Shown in pieces: positions 30,243 through 38,861 of a stretch of DNA of 64,000 bases. Below the pieces are notes generated by a model that did not search any database, was not told where the DNA came from, and saw only the letters and a program-made list of their open reading frames with translations. The stretch is taken from positions 1 to 64,000 of the forward strand of contig JAUNPJ010000010.1 in assembly GCA_030536755.1 (NCBI GenBank), in the 5' to 3' direction. The stretch's first letter is position 1; every line of letters starts with the position of its first letter. This DNA is from Eubacteriales bacterium. Its GTDB lineage: Bacteria; Bacillota; Clostridia; Lachnospirales; Lachnospiraceae. The translations under genes and the position numbers were made by a program.

Positions 30243-31841
30243 GTGAAGAAGAAAAAATATAAGCCGACCAAGTTCAAGGCAAAGGACTCAGTTTATAACG
30301 AGCAGCTTGCGGATTTTGCCGTGAACTTCATCGAATGTCTATGCCACACCAAAGGAACCTGGGCGGGAAAGCCATTCCTTCTTTTGGATTGGCAGGAGCA
30401 GATCATCCGTGACCTGTTCGGTATCGTAAAGCCAAACGGATACCGACAGTTTAATACCGCATACATTGAAATTCCCAAAAAGAATGGTAAGAGCGAACTT
30501 GCTGCGGCAGTCGCTCTTTTACTTTGCTGCGGGGATGGAGAACAGAGAGCAGAAATATACGGTTGTGCCGCAGACCGTGGGCAGGCAACCATCGTCTTTG
30601 ATGTGGCTGCTGATATGGTTCGAATGTGTCCGGCATTGAATAAGCGGTGCAAGATACTGGCATCACAGAAACGAATCATATATTTGCCTACGAACAGCTT
30701 TTATCAGGTGCTTTCTGCAGAAGCATATTCCAAGCACGGCTTCAATATTCACGGAGTTGTGTTCGATGAGCTGCATACCCAACCGAACCGAAAGCTGTTT
30801 GATGTTATGACGAAGGGTTCTGGTGATGCCAGAATGCAGCCCTTATATTTCCTGATCACAACAGCGGGTACAGACACCAACAGCATCTGCTACGAGACAC
30901 ACCAGAAGGCGGTGGATATCCTGGAGGGACGGAAAATCGACCCAACCTTCTATCCGGTCATCTACGGAGCCGGACAGGAAGAGGACTGGACAGACCCGAA
31001 GGTGTGGAAAAAAGCGAATCCATCTCTTGGTGAAACTATCGGCATGGATAAGGTCAAGGCGGCCTGTGATTCTGCAAGACAGAACCCCGGCGAGGAGAAC
31101 TCCTTCCGGCAGCTCCGTTTGAACCAGTGGGTCAAGCAGGCGGTTCGTTGGATGCCGATGGAGAAGTGGGATGCGTGTGCATTCCCTGTCAATCCGGAAG
31201 AACTGGAGGGGCGTGTATGTTACGGAGGTCTTGACCTTTCCAGCACGTCCGACCTTACTGCTTTTGTCTTGGTGTTCCCACCGGAAGATGATGAAGAGCC
31301 GTATTACATTCTTCCTTATTTTTGGCTGCCGGAAGAAACCCTTCCTATCCGTGTGAACCGGGACCATGTCCCTTACGATGTGTGGGAGCGGCAGGGCTTC
31401 ATACAGACCACGGAAGGCAATGTGGTGCATTACGGCTACATTGAGAAATACATCGAGAGACTGGGTGAGAAATATAACATTCGGGAGATCGCATTCGACC
31501 GCTGGGGTGCTGTTCAGATGGTTCAGAACCTGGAAGAAATGGGTTTTACGGTTGTACCTATGGGGCAGGGTTTTGCATCCATGTCCCCACCTACCAAAGA
31601 ATTGATGAAGCTGACTCTGGAAAAGAAACTGGCTCACGGAGGACATCCGGTTCTTCGGTGGAATATGGATAACATCTTTATCCGAACCGACCCCGCCGGA
31701 AATATCAAGGCTGACAAAGCGAAAAGTACAGAAAAAATAGATGGTGCCATTGCCACGATTATGGCTCTTGACAGAGCCATTCGTTGTGGTTCAGATACAA
31801 GTGCTTCGGTATATGATGACAGAGGACTGTTCATTATATAA
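30243..31841 (+). CDS. terL: Terminase large subunit
   Basis: 532 residues from the GTG at 30243 (GGAGGTGACTAT before it). The N-terminal ATPase has Walker A-like EIPKKNGKSELAA and Walker B GVVFDELHTQ; the C-terminal nuclease has GGLDLSSTSDLT, IAFDRWGA, and DGAIATIMALDRA. The HK97/P27-type motor that fills the prohead and cuts DNA. Normal length, no visible damage. A low-G+C cassette follows before the portal gene. Confidence 0.94.
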   Translation: MKKKKYKPTKFKAKDSVYNEQLADFAVNFIECLCHTKGTWAGKPFLLLDWQEQIIRDLFGIVKPNGYRQFNTAYIEIPKKNGKSELAAAVALLLCCGDGEQRAEIYGCAADRGQATIVFDVAADMVRMCPALNKRCKILASQKRIIYLPTNSFYQVLSAEAYSKHGFNIHGVVFDELHTQPNRKLFDVMTKGSGDARMQPLYFLITTAGTDTNSICYETHQKAVDILEGRKIDPTFYPVIYGAGQEEDWTDPKVWKKANPSLGETIGMDKVKAACDSARQNPGEENSFRQLRLNQWVKQAVRWMPMEKWDACAFPVNPEELEGRVCYGGLDLSSTSDLTAFVLVFPPEDDEEPYYILPYFWLPEETLPIRVNRDHVPYDVWERQGFIQTTEGNVVHYGYIEKYIERLGEKYNIREIAFDRWGAVQMVQNLEEMGFTVVPMGQGFASMSPPTKELMKLTLEKKLAHGGHPVLRWNMDNIFIRTDPAGNIKADKAKSTEKIDGAIATIMALDRAIRCGSDTSASVYDDRGLFII

Positions 31842-31854
31842 AATGTGTAGAATT

Positions 31855-31903
31855 TGTAGAGGAAATCGTCTACATTGAAAAAGCCTCCGAAATCGACTAG
31901 AAT
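31855..31903 (+). promoter_or_regulatory. Consensus promoter with operator for an inserted cassette
   Basis: TTGAAA (31875-31880), 17 bases, TAGAAT (31898-31903). TGTAGA-N8-TCTACA (31855-31874) is a perfect inverted repeat touching the -35. TGTCTAGACG follows downstream. A strong sigma-A promoter inside the late operon means the cassette can be expressed in the lysogen. Confidence 0.65.
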
Positions 31904-31943
31904 AAAGATGTCTAGACGAGATGAATTAAATTGGAGGTACGAT

Positions 31944-32636
31944 ATGGCTATTAGTAAAAATCTAAAAGTTTTCCAATATCAAGATATAGAAGTTCAGTTC
32001 AATGCAAAAAGTTTTGATGACCTGTCTAAGGAATATAAGCAAAAGAAAAAAGTTACACTTGGCAGCATCGAAGCAGATATTGCAAAAGAGGTTAAGGTGT
32101 CTGAAGAGGCAGTTCGCAACTGGCGTTTTGGTAAGAACGGTCCTAGCGAATTAGAAATGATAAAGGGTATCGCAAAGGTGCTTGAATTATCAAACTGGAC
32201 GATTCTGTTAGAAAAATATGATGGAGGAAAAACAATGGCAGCAATTACAGATAGAGAAAAAGATGCACTGAAAAGAGTGTATGACAGCATTATTGACTTT
32301 TTATATGAGTTTATTGATTCTGACGGATTCGAAATCGTGATGTATGATGTGGAACATCAGATTCGTTCAGAATTCACCGAAGCAATGTATGATGATATTG
32401 CAGACAAGGTAAGAAACATTCATAGAACCTTAAATAAAGAATATTTTGATTTGGGAAAACACGAAGTGTATAACGAATTGAACGAATATATTACAACTTA
32501 TATCTATGATATGTTTGATGGTAAGTTCACTTTCAAGGACGGAAAAACAGTAGTAGTTAAAAGTGAAATTTCAGTCGATGAAGAGTATGAGAGTGCTTTG
32601 GTAGCACTTAACCAAATCATCGAAAAGTATGTGTAG
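31944..32636 (+). CDS. HTH-containing accessory protein between terL and portal
   Basis: 230 residues from the ATG at 31944 (TTGGAGGTACGAT). Residues 35-80 hold an XRE/plasmid-type HTH (IAKEVKVSEEAVRNWRFGKNGP), followed by an all-helical acidic region with many aromatic residues (VYDSIIDFLYEFIDSDGFEIVMYDV). It is clearly more AT-rich than its neighbours and has its own promoter and operator. No function is known. It is a lysogen-expressed cargo gene (moron) that could regulate itself or act as a defence or conversion factor. Confidence 0.65.
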   Translation: MAISKNLKVFQYQDIEVQFNAKSFDDLSKEYKQKKKVTLGSIEADIAKEVKVSEEAVRNWRFGKNGPSELEMIKGIAKVLELSNWTILLEKYDGGKTMAAITDREKDALKRVYDSIIDFLYEFIDSDGFEIVMYDVEHQIRSEFTEAMYDDIADKVRNIHRTLNKEYFDLGKHEVYNELNEYITTYIYDMFDGKFTFKDGKTVVVKSEISVDEEYESALVALNQIIEKYV

Positions 32637-32647
32637 GAGGTCAGTAT

Positions 32648-32923
32648 ATGTTGGATAATCAATTTAGGGAGTTCCTGGAACAGGCAGGAAAATTTACGCA
32701 GAATGCAATCAATTCTCGTGTTGCTAAAGCAAATGCAGCAGAACGAATTTTAGGATGTAACTTGGATTCTGTAGTTGCTGACGATGATAAGATGTATGAT
32801 TCACTTGTGGAACTACAGAAACATGAAAATCCAAAACACAATCCAATACAAAATGCTGTGAGAAAATATTATATTTTTAAGAATAGAAAGGAATTCCCGC
32901 AGCTACGATATTATAAAAGATAA
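32648..32923 (+). CDS. Small AT-rich accessory protein paired with 31944
   Basis: 91 residues, helical, with a basic C-terminus (NAVRKYYIFKNRKEFPQLRYYKR). TAGGAGGTCAGTAT precedes the ATG, 11 bp after the HTH gene, so the two form one unit. AT-rich like its partner. No domain recognised. Confidence 0.62.
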   Translation: MLDNQFREFLEQAGKFTQNAINSRVAKANAAERILGCNLDSVVADDDKMYDSLVELQKHENPKHNPIQNAVRKYYIFKNRKEFPQLRYYKR

Positions 32924-32938
32924 ATAACAATTATGAGC

Positions 32939-32971
32939 AGAAAGCATTTATCATAAGATAGGTGCTTTTCT
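32939..32971 (+). terminator. Terminator of the inserted cassette
   Basis: AGAAAGCA pairs with TGCTTTTCT around a 16-base loop; the T-rich arm provides the tail. It closes the two-gene cassette before the portal gene. Confidence 0.55.
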
Positions 32972-33001
32972 TATGCCCAATTTGGAAGGAGAGTGAAGAA
33001 T

Positions 33002-34327
33002 ATGGGAATTTTAAGTGGATTGTTCCGTACTAGGGATGCTCCTAAGAACAGGACGAGCGGCAGCTCCTACACCTTTTTCATGGGTGGTTCCGCATCCGGC
33101 AAGAGAGTCAATGAAAGAACATCCATGCAGATGACGGCAGTCTATTCCTGTGTCCGTATCCTATCAGAGGCGGTGGCAAGCTTACCGCTGAATGTGTATC
33201 GGTATACGGAAAATGGTGGCAAGGAAAAAGCCATCGACCACAGCCTTTACAGGCTTCTGCATGATGAGCCGAATCCGGAGATGAGTTCCTTCATCTTCCG
33301 GGAAACCCTCATGACGCACCTTCTCCTTTGGGGAAATGCCTACGCCCAGATCATCCGAAACGGCAAGGGCGAGGTCGTTGCACTCTATCCCCTGATGCCC
33401 GATCGCATGACGGTAGACCGGGACAAGAACGGACATCTGTACTACAAATACACGAAGTCGGGTGACGATGCCCCAACGATAGAAACCGGGTCGGTCATCC
33501 TTGACCCCTCCGATGTGCTTCATGTTCCGGGTCTTGGGTTTGATGGCCTTGTAGGTTATAGCCCCATTGCAATGGCGAAGAACGCCATCGGTCTGGCAAT
33601 CGCAGCTGAAGAGTACGGCAGTAAGTTTTATGCCAACGGAGCAGCACCAAGTGGTGTGCTGGAGCATCCGGGAACCCTGAAGGACCCGGCAAGGGTGCGT
33701 GACTCCTGGAACTCGACCTTTGGCGGCTCTTCCAATAGTCACAAGGTTGCCGTTCTGGAAGAGGGCATGAAATATACACCCATTTCCATCTCTCCAAACG
33801 AAGCACAGTTTTTGGAGACAAGGAAATTTCAGATAAATGAGATCGCTCGAATTTTCAGAGTGCCGCCACATATGGTGGGTGACCTTGAAAAGTCGAGCTT
33901 TTCTAATATTGAGCAGCAGTCCTTGGAGTTTGTGAAATACACCCTTGACCCCTGGGTTGTCCGGTGGGAGCAGGCTCTGTACCGGACGCTTCTTTCCGAA
34001 GAGGAGAAGAAGATGCTGTTCTTCAGATTCAATGTGGAAGGTCTGCTCCGTGGTGACTACGCAAGCCGCATGAACGGCTATGCCACCGCACGGCAGAACG
34101 GCTGGATGTCCGCAAATGACATCCGTGAGTTAGAGGACCTTGACCGAATCCCTGCGGAACTGGGCGGTGACCTCTATCTTGTCAACGGCAATATGCTTCC
34201 CCTGGTTTCTGCCGGGGCGGCTTATGCAAATAACAAAAACGAAGAAATGGAGGGTTCCGATGAAAACAAAGAAAAGGTTCTGGGAATGGAAGAACCAGGC
34301 AGACGAAGGGTCGGAGAGAGTTCTTGA
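33002..34327 (+). CDS. Portal protein (HK97 family)
   Basis: 441 residues. TSMQMTAVYSCVRILSEAVASLPL, GVLEHPG, FRVPPHMVG and SFSNIEQQSLEFVKYTLDPWV are the portal signatures. It forms the dodecameric DNA gate of the head. The ATG at 33002 follows GAAGGAGAGTGAAGAA. The last 68 bases overlap the protease gene in another frame. Confidence 0.94.
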   Translation: MGILSGLFRTRDAPKNRTSGSSYTFFMGGSASGKRVNERTSMQMTAVYSCVRILSEAVASLPLNVYRYTENGGKEKAIDHSLYRLLHDEPNPEMSSFIFRETLMTHLLLWGNAYAQIIRNGKGEVVALYPLMPDRMTVDRDKNGHLYYKYTKSGDDAPTIETGSVILDPSDVLHVPGLGFDGLVGYSPIAMAKNAIGLAIAAEEYGSKFYANGAAPSGVLEHPGTLKDPARVRDSWNSTFGGSSNSHKVAVLEEGMKYTPISISPNEAQFLETRKFQINEIARIFRVPPHMVGDLEKSSFSNIEQQSLEFVKYTLDPWVVRWEQALYRTLLSEEEKKMLFFRFNVEGLLRGDYASRMNGYATARQNGWMSANDIRELEDLDRIPAELGGDLYLVNGNMLPLVSAGAAYANNKNEEMEGSDENKEKVLGMEEPGRRRVGESS

Positions 34328-35030
34328 ACTCTACGGCACCATCGCAGAAACTTCATGGTTTGACGATGATGTCACGCCTAAGATGTTTCACGATGAGTTG
34401 TTTGCAGGCAAAGGACCTGTGACAGTGTGGCTTAATTCCCCTGGGGGTGACTGTATTGCAGCAAGCCAGATTTATACCATGCTGATGGATTACCAGGACG
34501 ATGTGACCATCAAGATCGATGGCATTGCGGCATCCGCTGCATCTGTCATTGCGATGGCCGGTACCCAGGTGCTGATGGCACCCACCGCTCTGATGATGAT
34601 CCACAATCCCATGACGATGGCATACGGGAATCAGGCTGACATGGAAAAAGCCATCGAAATGCTGGACGAGGTCAAAGAAAGCATCATGAATGCTTACGAG
34701 ATCAAGACCAGTCTTTCCCGTGCCAAGCTGTCCCACCTTATGGATTCCGAAACATGGATGAACGCAAATAAGGCAATCGAACTTGGTTTTGCAGATGACA
34801 TTCTGAAGGATTCCAAGAAGGATGAGGCAGACATTCCGGCCTATGCCTTCTCCGGCAAAGAGACTGAAACCAGGCTTATGAACAAGCTAACGGCTCACTA
34901 CAAGCCGAAGGACAAAGGAATGACCCCGGCACAGGCGGCAGCGATTCCTGCCGTCAAAGATGAAACGCCTGCACAGGCAGGAAAAACCTATGACGAGTTG
35001 ATGACCCGTCTCAATCTTATCAAACCTTAA
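34260..35030 (+). CDS. ClpP-like prohead protease
   Basis: 256 residues from the ATG at 34260. WLNSPGGDCIAASQI, IDGIAASAASVIAMAG (nucleophile Ser) and ALMMIHNPMT (His) are the ClpP-type catalytic pattern. It removes the scaffold segment of the capsid protein. A C-terminal linker rich in Ala and Gln follows the catalytic domain. Standard order portal, protease, capsid. Confidence 0.92.
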   Translation: MKTKKRFWEWKNQADEGSERVLELYGTIAETSWFDDDVTPKMFHDELFAGKGPVTVWLNSPGGDCIAASQIYTMLMDYQDDVTIKIDGIAASAASVIAMAGTQVLMAPTALMMIHNPMTMAYGNQADMEKAIEMLDEVKESIMNAYEIKTSLSRAKLSHLMDSETWMNANKAIELGFADDILKDSKKDEADIPAYAFSGKETETRLMNKLTAHYKPKDKGMTPAQAAAIPAVKDETPAQAGKTYDELMTRLNLIKP

Positions 35031-35044
35031 GGAGGATTTTTACT

Positions 35045-36268
35045 ATGAGCAAGATTAATGAACTGCGTACCCAGCGCGCCAAGGCTTGGGACAAGGCACA
35101 GGCTTTCCTGACTGCCCACCGTGACGAGAAGGGCATCCTCTCCGAAGAGAATGTCAAGATTTACGAGGGTCTGGAGCAGGACATTGTGAATCTGGGCAAG
35201 GAGATCGAGCGCCAGGAGCGTCTGGATGCTATGGAGCGTGAGATGGCTGCTCCCGTTTCCACGCCTATTACCGAAAAGCCTGAGAACACCAAGAAGCCGG
35301 ATACTAAGGTCGGTCGTGCCTCCGATGCCTACACCAAGGCATTCTGGACTCAGGTTCGTGCCAAGGACGGTGTTTCCTACGAAGTGAGAAATGCCCTGTC
35401 CGAGGGTGTTGACTCCGAGGGCGGCTATCTGGTTCCCGATGAGTTTGAGAACACGCTGGTTTCCGGCATGGAAGAGGAAGGCTCCATCCGTTCTCTCGCC
35501 CATGTGTTCACCACTTCCAACGGCGTTCACAAGATTCCGGTGGTCCGTACCAAGGGTTCTGCCAACTGGATCGATGAGGGCGGTTCCTACGGTGACAGTG
35601 ATGATGTATTCGGCCAGGAGCAGATCGATGCCCACAAGGTCGGTACCGTCATCAAGGTTTCCGAGGAGCTTCTGAACGATTCCGCCTTCGATCTGGAGAA
35701 GTATTTCCAGGAAGAGTTCGCCCGCCGTATCGGTGCAAAGGAAGAGGAAGCCTTCATTAAAGGTGACGGCAGCAAGAAGCCTACTGGTATTCTGAACGCT
35801 ACTGGCGGTGCAGAAATCGGTGTGACTGCTGCCAGCGAGAAGGCAATCACCGCTGATGAGATCATCGACCTCTATTACAGCGTTAAGGCTCCTTACAGAA
35901 AGAACGCTGTGTGGATTCTCAATGACTCCACCGTCCGTGCGGTTCGTAAGCTGAAGGATTCCAACGGTCAGTATTTGTGGCAGCCCGCTCTTCATGAGGG
36001 TGACCACGAGACTCTCCTTGGCAAGAAGATTCTGACTTCTCCTTATATGCCTGAAATCGCCGCCGGTGCCAAGGTGATTATGTTTGGTGATCTTTCCTTC
36101 TACTGGATCGGTGACCGCCAGGGCATTACCTTCAAGCGTCTCAATGAGCGCTATGCAGACATGGGCCAGGTCGGTTTCCTGGCATCCAAGCGTGTGGATG
36201 GCAAGCTGGTCCTTCCTGAAGCTATCAAGGTGCTTCAGATGAAGGGTGTTAGCCCCGCATCTAACTAA
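35045..36268 (+). CDS. Major capsid protein (HK97 fold)
   Basis: 407 residues: an N-terminal coiled-coil scaffold or delta domain (MSKINELRTQRAKAWDKAQ..., about 100 residues), then the HK97 shell with GVDSEGGYLVPDEF, and VSEELLNDSAFDLEKYFQEEF. AAGGAGGATTTTTACT gives a strong start. The coding sequence uses noticeably C-ending codons, typical of highly expressed genes. Confidence 0.95.
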   Translation: MSKINELRTQRAKAWDKAQAFLTAHRDEKGILSEENVKIYEGLEQDIVNLGKEIERQERLDAMEREMAAPVSTPITEKPENTKKPDTKVGRASDAYTKAFWTQVRAKDGVSYEVRNALSEGVDSEGGYLVPDEFENTLVSGMEEEGSIRSLAHVFTTSNGVHKIPVVRTKGSANWIDEGGSYGDSDDVFGQEQIDAHKVGTVIKVSEELLNDSAFDLEKYFQEEFARRIGAKEEEAFIKGDGSKKPTGILNATGGAEIGVTAASEKAITADEIIDLYYSVKAPYRKNAVWILNDSTVRAVRKLKDSNGQYLWQPALHEGDHETLLGKKILTSPYMPEIAAGAKVIMFGDLSFYWIGDRQGITFKRLNERYADMGQVGFLASKRVDGKLVLPEAIKVLQMKGVSPASN

Positions 36269-36274
36269 ATCCAT

Positions 36275-36308
36275 GGAAATGCCACTCTGAAAAACGGGTG
36301 GCATTTCC
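36275..36308 (+). repeat. Perfect 11-bp hairpin after the capsid gene
   Basis: GGAAATGCCAC (36275-36285) pairs with GTGGCATTTCC (36298-36308) without a T tract. It may stabilise capsid mRNA or lower read-through. Confidence 0.6.
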
Positions 36309-36339
36309 AACAATAAAGCAACGGAGGTGGTGAAATCAC

Positions 36340-36615
36340 ATGATTGTGACACTGGATGAAATGAAACAGTATCTGCGGGTGGATTTTGAGGATGATGATG
36401 CACTCATTGGCAGTCTCATTCAATCTGGACATCAGCTGTGCATGGATATTCTCCGAACCGATGACCCTGCGGATTTGGAAGATAACGCAAATGCCAGGAC
36501 CGCTGTTCTTTATGCTGTTGCTTATCAGTATGAACACCGTGAGGATGCAGACTATCATGTATTGACACTTTCCCTCCGTTCTCTGCTATTCGGTGACCGT
36601 AGGGAGGTGTTCTGA
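36340..36615 (+). CDS. Head-tail connector (gp6-like)
   Basis: 91 residues. MIVTLDEMKQYLRVDFEDDDALIGSLI is the hallmark start of gp6-like connectors, followed by AVLYAVAYQYEHRED. It forms a ring below the portal. ACGGAGGTGGTGAAATCAC precedes the ATG. The stop overlaps the next ATG. Confidence 0.9.
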   Translation: MIVTLDEMKQYLRVDFEDDDALIGSLIQSGHQLCMDILRTDDPADLEDNANARTAVLYAVAYQYEHREDADYHVLTLSLRSLLFGDRREVF

Positions 36616-36947
36616 TGAATATCGGTAGGTTGAATGTCCGCATCTCAATTCTACAGAATGTTGTGGTATCCGATGCGATAGGTAACCGGATGAATTCCTG
36701 GCAGCCTTATTATTTCTGTTATGCCACGGTCAGTTCAGAAGGTGGAAAAGAGATGACAGAAGCTGGTATGGTGGTGGATGATTCAACAGCGGATTTTACA
36801 GTCCGTTGGTGTAAACAAACAGCTGCGGTCACTTCCACCGGATTCCGTGTCAGATTCCAAGACGATCTTTATGACATCCTTTCTGTTGATCACATGAATT
36901 TCAGGCATAAAAGTATCAAACTGAAATGCCGGAAAGTGAGGCGGTAG
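36615..36947 (+). CDS. Head closure/head-tail adaptor protein
   Basis: 110 residues, beta-rich (MNIGRLNVRISILQNV, YYFCYATVSSEGGKEMTEAG, VTSTGFRVRFQDDLYDILSVDHM), the SPP1 gp16-like adaptor pattern. It seals the head-tail junction. AGGGAGGTGTTCTG precedes the ATG. Confidence 0.85.
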   Translation: MNIGRLNVRISILQNVVVSDAIGNRMNSWQPYYFCYATVSSEGGKEMTEAGMVVDDSTADFTVRWCKQTAAVTSTGFRVRFQDDLYDILSVDHMNFRHKSIKLKCRKVRR

Positions 36948-36949
36948 AG

Positions 36950-37336
36950 ATGAGTTCTGACAGAGTATCGATTGATGGCATGGCTACCGCTATCATGGAG
37001 GGGCTTGAGGAATACGCTGAACTCGCAACAGCGGATATGAAAAAAGCGGTAAGGAAAGCCGGGTCCAATATTAAGAAGGACATTGAGGCGAATGCGCCAA
37101 AGAAAACAGGAGCGTATTCGAAGAGTTGGGCTGTAAAGACCACGAAAGAAACCTCTTCTTCTTTGGAACTTACTGTTTATTCAAAAAACAAGTATCAGCT
37201 GGCGCATCTTTTGGAGCATGGTCACGCAAAACGTGGCGGAGGACGCACCAAAGCACAGCTCCATATTGCCCCGGCAGAAGAAGCCGGAATCCGGCAGCTG
37301 GAAGAAGATATCGAAAGGAGCCTGCGGAATGGATAA
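36950..37336 (+). CDS. HK97 gp10-like neck protein
   Basis: 128 residues. Family marks: AVRKAGSNIKKDIEANAPKKTGAYSKSWAVK and YQLAHLLEHGHAKRGGGRT. Neck or tail-completion role. The ATG at 36950 lies 2 bp after the previous stop with GTGAGGCGGT before it; an in-frame ATG at 36926 has no ribosome binding site. Overlaps the next gene by 8 bases. Confidence 0.86.
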   Translation: MSSDRVSIDGMATAIMEGLEEYAELATADMKKAVRKAGSNIKKDIEANAPKKTGAYSKSWAVKTTKETSSSLELTVYSKNKYQLAHLLEHGHAKRGGGRTKAQLHIAPAEEAGIRQLEEDIERSLRNG

Positions 37337-37646
37337 GATTTTGGAAGTCCTGAAAGCATCGGGCATCCCCTTTGCCTATGACCATTTCGCAGAGGGTGAA
37401 AGCCCGGAACCCCCGTTTATCTGTTATCTTTGCCCCGGCAGCAATAATTTCTCTGCTGACGGAAAGGTCTATTACAAGATAAGCCAGGTGAATATTGAAC
37501 TGTACACCGACAGGAAAGACCCGGCGGTAGAGCAGAAGCTGGAGGACGCGCTAGACGCAGCCTCCATTTTTTATAACAAAACCGAAGTATGGATCGACAG
37601 CGAAAAGCTGTATGAAGTCCTTTATCAATTTGAAATGGAGGTTTAA
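37329..37646 (+). CDS. Tail terminator-like protein
   Basis: 105 residues starting MDKILEVLKASGIPFAYDHF, with ELYTDRKDPAVEQKLEDAL and LYEVLYQFEMEV. Position between gp10-like and major tail proteins fits a tail terminator (gpU-like). GAAAGGAGCCTGCGGA precedes the ATG. Confidence 0.78.
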   Translation: MDKILEVLKASGIPFAYDHFAEGESPEPPFICYLCPGSNNFSADGKVYYKISQVNIELYTDRKDPAVEQKLEDALDAASIFYNKTEVWIDSEKLYEVLYQFEMEV

Positions 37647-37648
37647 CT

Positions 37649-38287
37649 ATGTCTGAAAAGAACAACAAGGTGAAATTTAACCTTAAGAATGCGCACTACG
37701 CCCTGCTCTCCATTGCGGAGGACGGGACGGTGTCTTATGCTGTACCGACTCCTATGCCCGGTTCCGTTTCCATCTCCCTGGATGCCAACGGTGAGCCGGA
37801 GAACTTTTATGCGGACGGTGTGGCTTACTACGTCATCAACAACAACATGGGTTATGACGGTGATCTGGAGCTGGCGATGATTCCGGAGTCCTTCCGTACC
37901 GAAGTGCTGAAGGAGGAACTGGATGCGAAGGGGGTTCTTATCGAAAATGCCGATGTGGAACTGGCGTCCTTTGCCCTGCTCTTTGAATTTGATGGTGACC
38001 AGAAGCACATCCGTCATGTGCTGTATAACTGCTCTGCATCCCGTCCGGGCATCGAGGGCAAGACCAACGAGGACAGCAAGGAAGTCCAGACGGAGACGCT
38101 GACCATCAAAGCAACACCGCTGGCGAATGGTATGGTCAAGGCTAAGACGGGCAACACCACGGATGCTACCGTTTACAACGACTGGTACAAAGCGGTGTAT
38201 ATGCCTTCTGCTGCTGCAGAGGCGGCAGTGCAGTCCGTGGCTAAGACCACTTCTACCACAACGACTTCGGCAAAGTCGGATTCTTAA
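37649..38287 (+). CDS. Major tail (tube) protein
   Basis: 212 residues (phi13-type). NVKFNLKNAHYALLS-like start (KVKFNLKNAHYALLSI), AVPTPMPGSVSISLDANGE, FYADGVAYYVINNNMGYDG and KTNEDSKEVQTETLTIKATPL are the family patterns. It builds the tail tube. A Thr/Ser-rich C-terminal end follows. AAATGGAGGTTTAACT precedes the ATG. Confidence 0.92.
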   Translation: MSEKNNKVKFNLKNAHYALLSIAEDGTVSYAVPTPMPGSVSISLDANGEPENFYADGVAYYVINNNMGYDGDLELAMIPESFRTEVLKEELDAKGVLIENADVELASFALLFEFDGDQKHIRHVLYNCSASRPGIEGKTNEDSKEVQTETLTIKATPLANGMVKAKTGNTTDATVYNDWYKAVYMPSAAAEAAVQSVAKTTSTTTTSAKSDS

Positions 38288-38306
38288 CAGAGGGAGGTAA
38301 AGGATT

Positions 38307-38687
38307 ATGGGAATGACAAAGAAAATCCAGATTGATGGCAAGGATGTGGTGTTCAAGGCAAGTGCGGCAATTCCACGCATCTATCGTCTGAAATTCCACC
38401 GTGACATCTACAAAGACCTGCGTGATCTGGAAAAGGCTGTGGACTCCTCCAGTGCAGAGGAATCCAACCTCGACCTTTTCTCCTTGGAGATGTTTGAGAA
38501 TATCGCCTATATCATGGCGAAACACGCAGACCCGACCGCCGTGCCGGATTCGCCGGAGGAGTGGCTGGATGAGTTCAGTACCTTCTCCATCTACCAGGTG
38601 CTGCCGGAGATCATTGAACTGTGGGGGCTGAATATCCAGTCCGAAGTCGAGTCTAAAAAAAACTTCGCAAGAGTGAGCGGGAAATGA
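38307..38687 (+). CDS. Tail assembly chaperone, short form (G)
   Basis: 126 residues. KKIQIDGKDVVFKASAAIPRIYRLKF is the usual start for this chaperone family. It keeps the tape measure soluble and recruits tail protein. GAGGGAGGTAAAGGATT precedes the ATG. Near its 3' end is the slippery heptamer A-AAA-AAC (38657-38663), which can give a longer GT form. Confidence 0.88.
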   Translation: MGMTKKIQIDGKDVVFKASAAIPRIYRLKFHRDIYKDLRDLEKAVDSSSAEESNLDLFSLEMFENIAYIMAKHADPTAVPDSPEEWLDEFSTFSIYQVLPEIIELWGLNIQSEVESKKNFARVSGK

Positions 38688-38848
38688 CGACCCCGCTCTT
38701 TCTTTTGCGGTGTGTCCAGCTTGGCATATCTATCCGTGATCTCGACCTGCTTTCCATTGGCATGGTCAACGATATGTATGCCGAGAGCGGTAACGATAAT
38801 TACAAGTATAAAGAAATTGCCACTCAGGCTGATTTCGATAATTTCTAA
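38307..38848 (+). CDS. Tail assembly chaperone, -1 frameshift form (GT)
   Basis: Shifting back by one at A-AAA-AAC (38657-38663) leaves the G frame and enters a frame with no stop until TAA at 38846-38848. The added part reads LRKSERE then MTTPLFLLRCVQLGISIRDLD..., ending QADFDNF. The T part, 54 codons from the internal ATG at 38684, also overlaps the G stop as ATGA. This is the classic G/GT arrangement of siphovirus tails, known from lambda. The heptamer is the standard one. Confidence 0.8.
38657..38663 (+). promoter_or_regulatory. Programmed -1 frameshift site A-AAA-AAC
   Basis: The zero-frame codons are AAA AAA AAC inside an A8 run. Both tRNAs can re-pair after a one-base slip, and the -1 frame is open through the downstream T segment. 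Confidence 0.78.
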
Positions 38849-38861
38849 AAGGAGGCAGGAT

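Noticed and set aside
35027..36403. 458-codon leftward frame opposite the capsid gene
   Set aside because: Antisense shadow caused by the strong codon bias of the capsid gene; no start signal.
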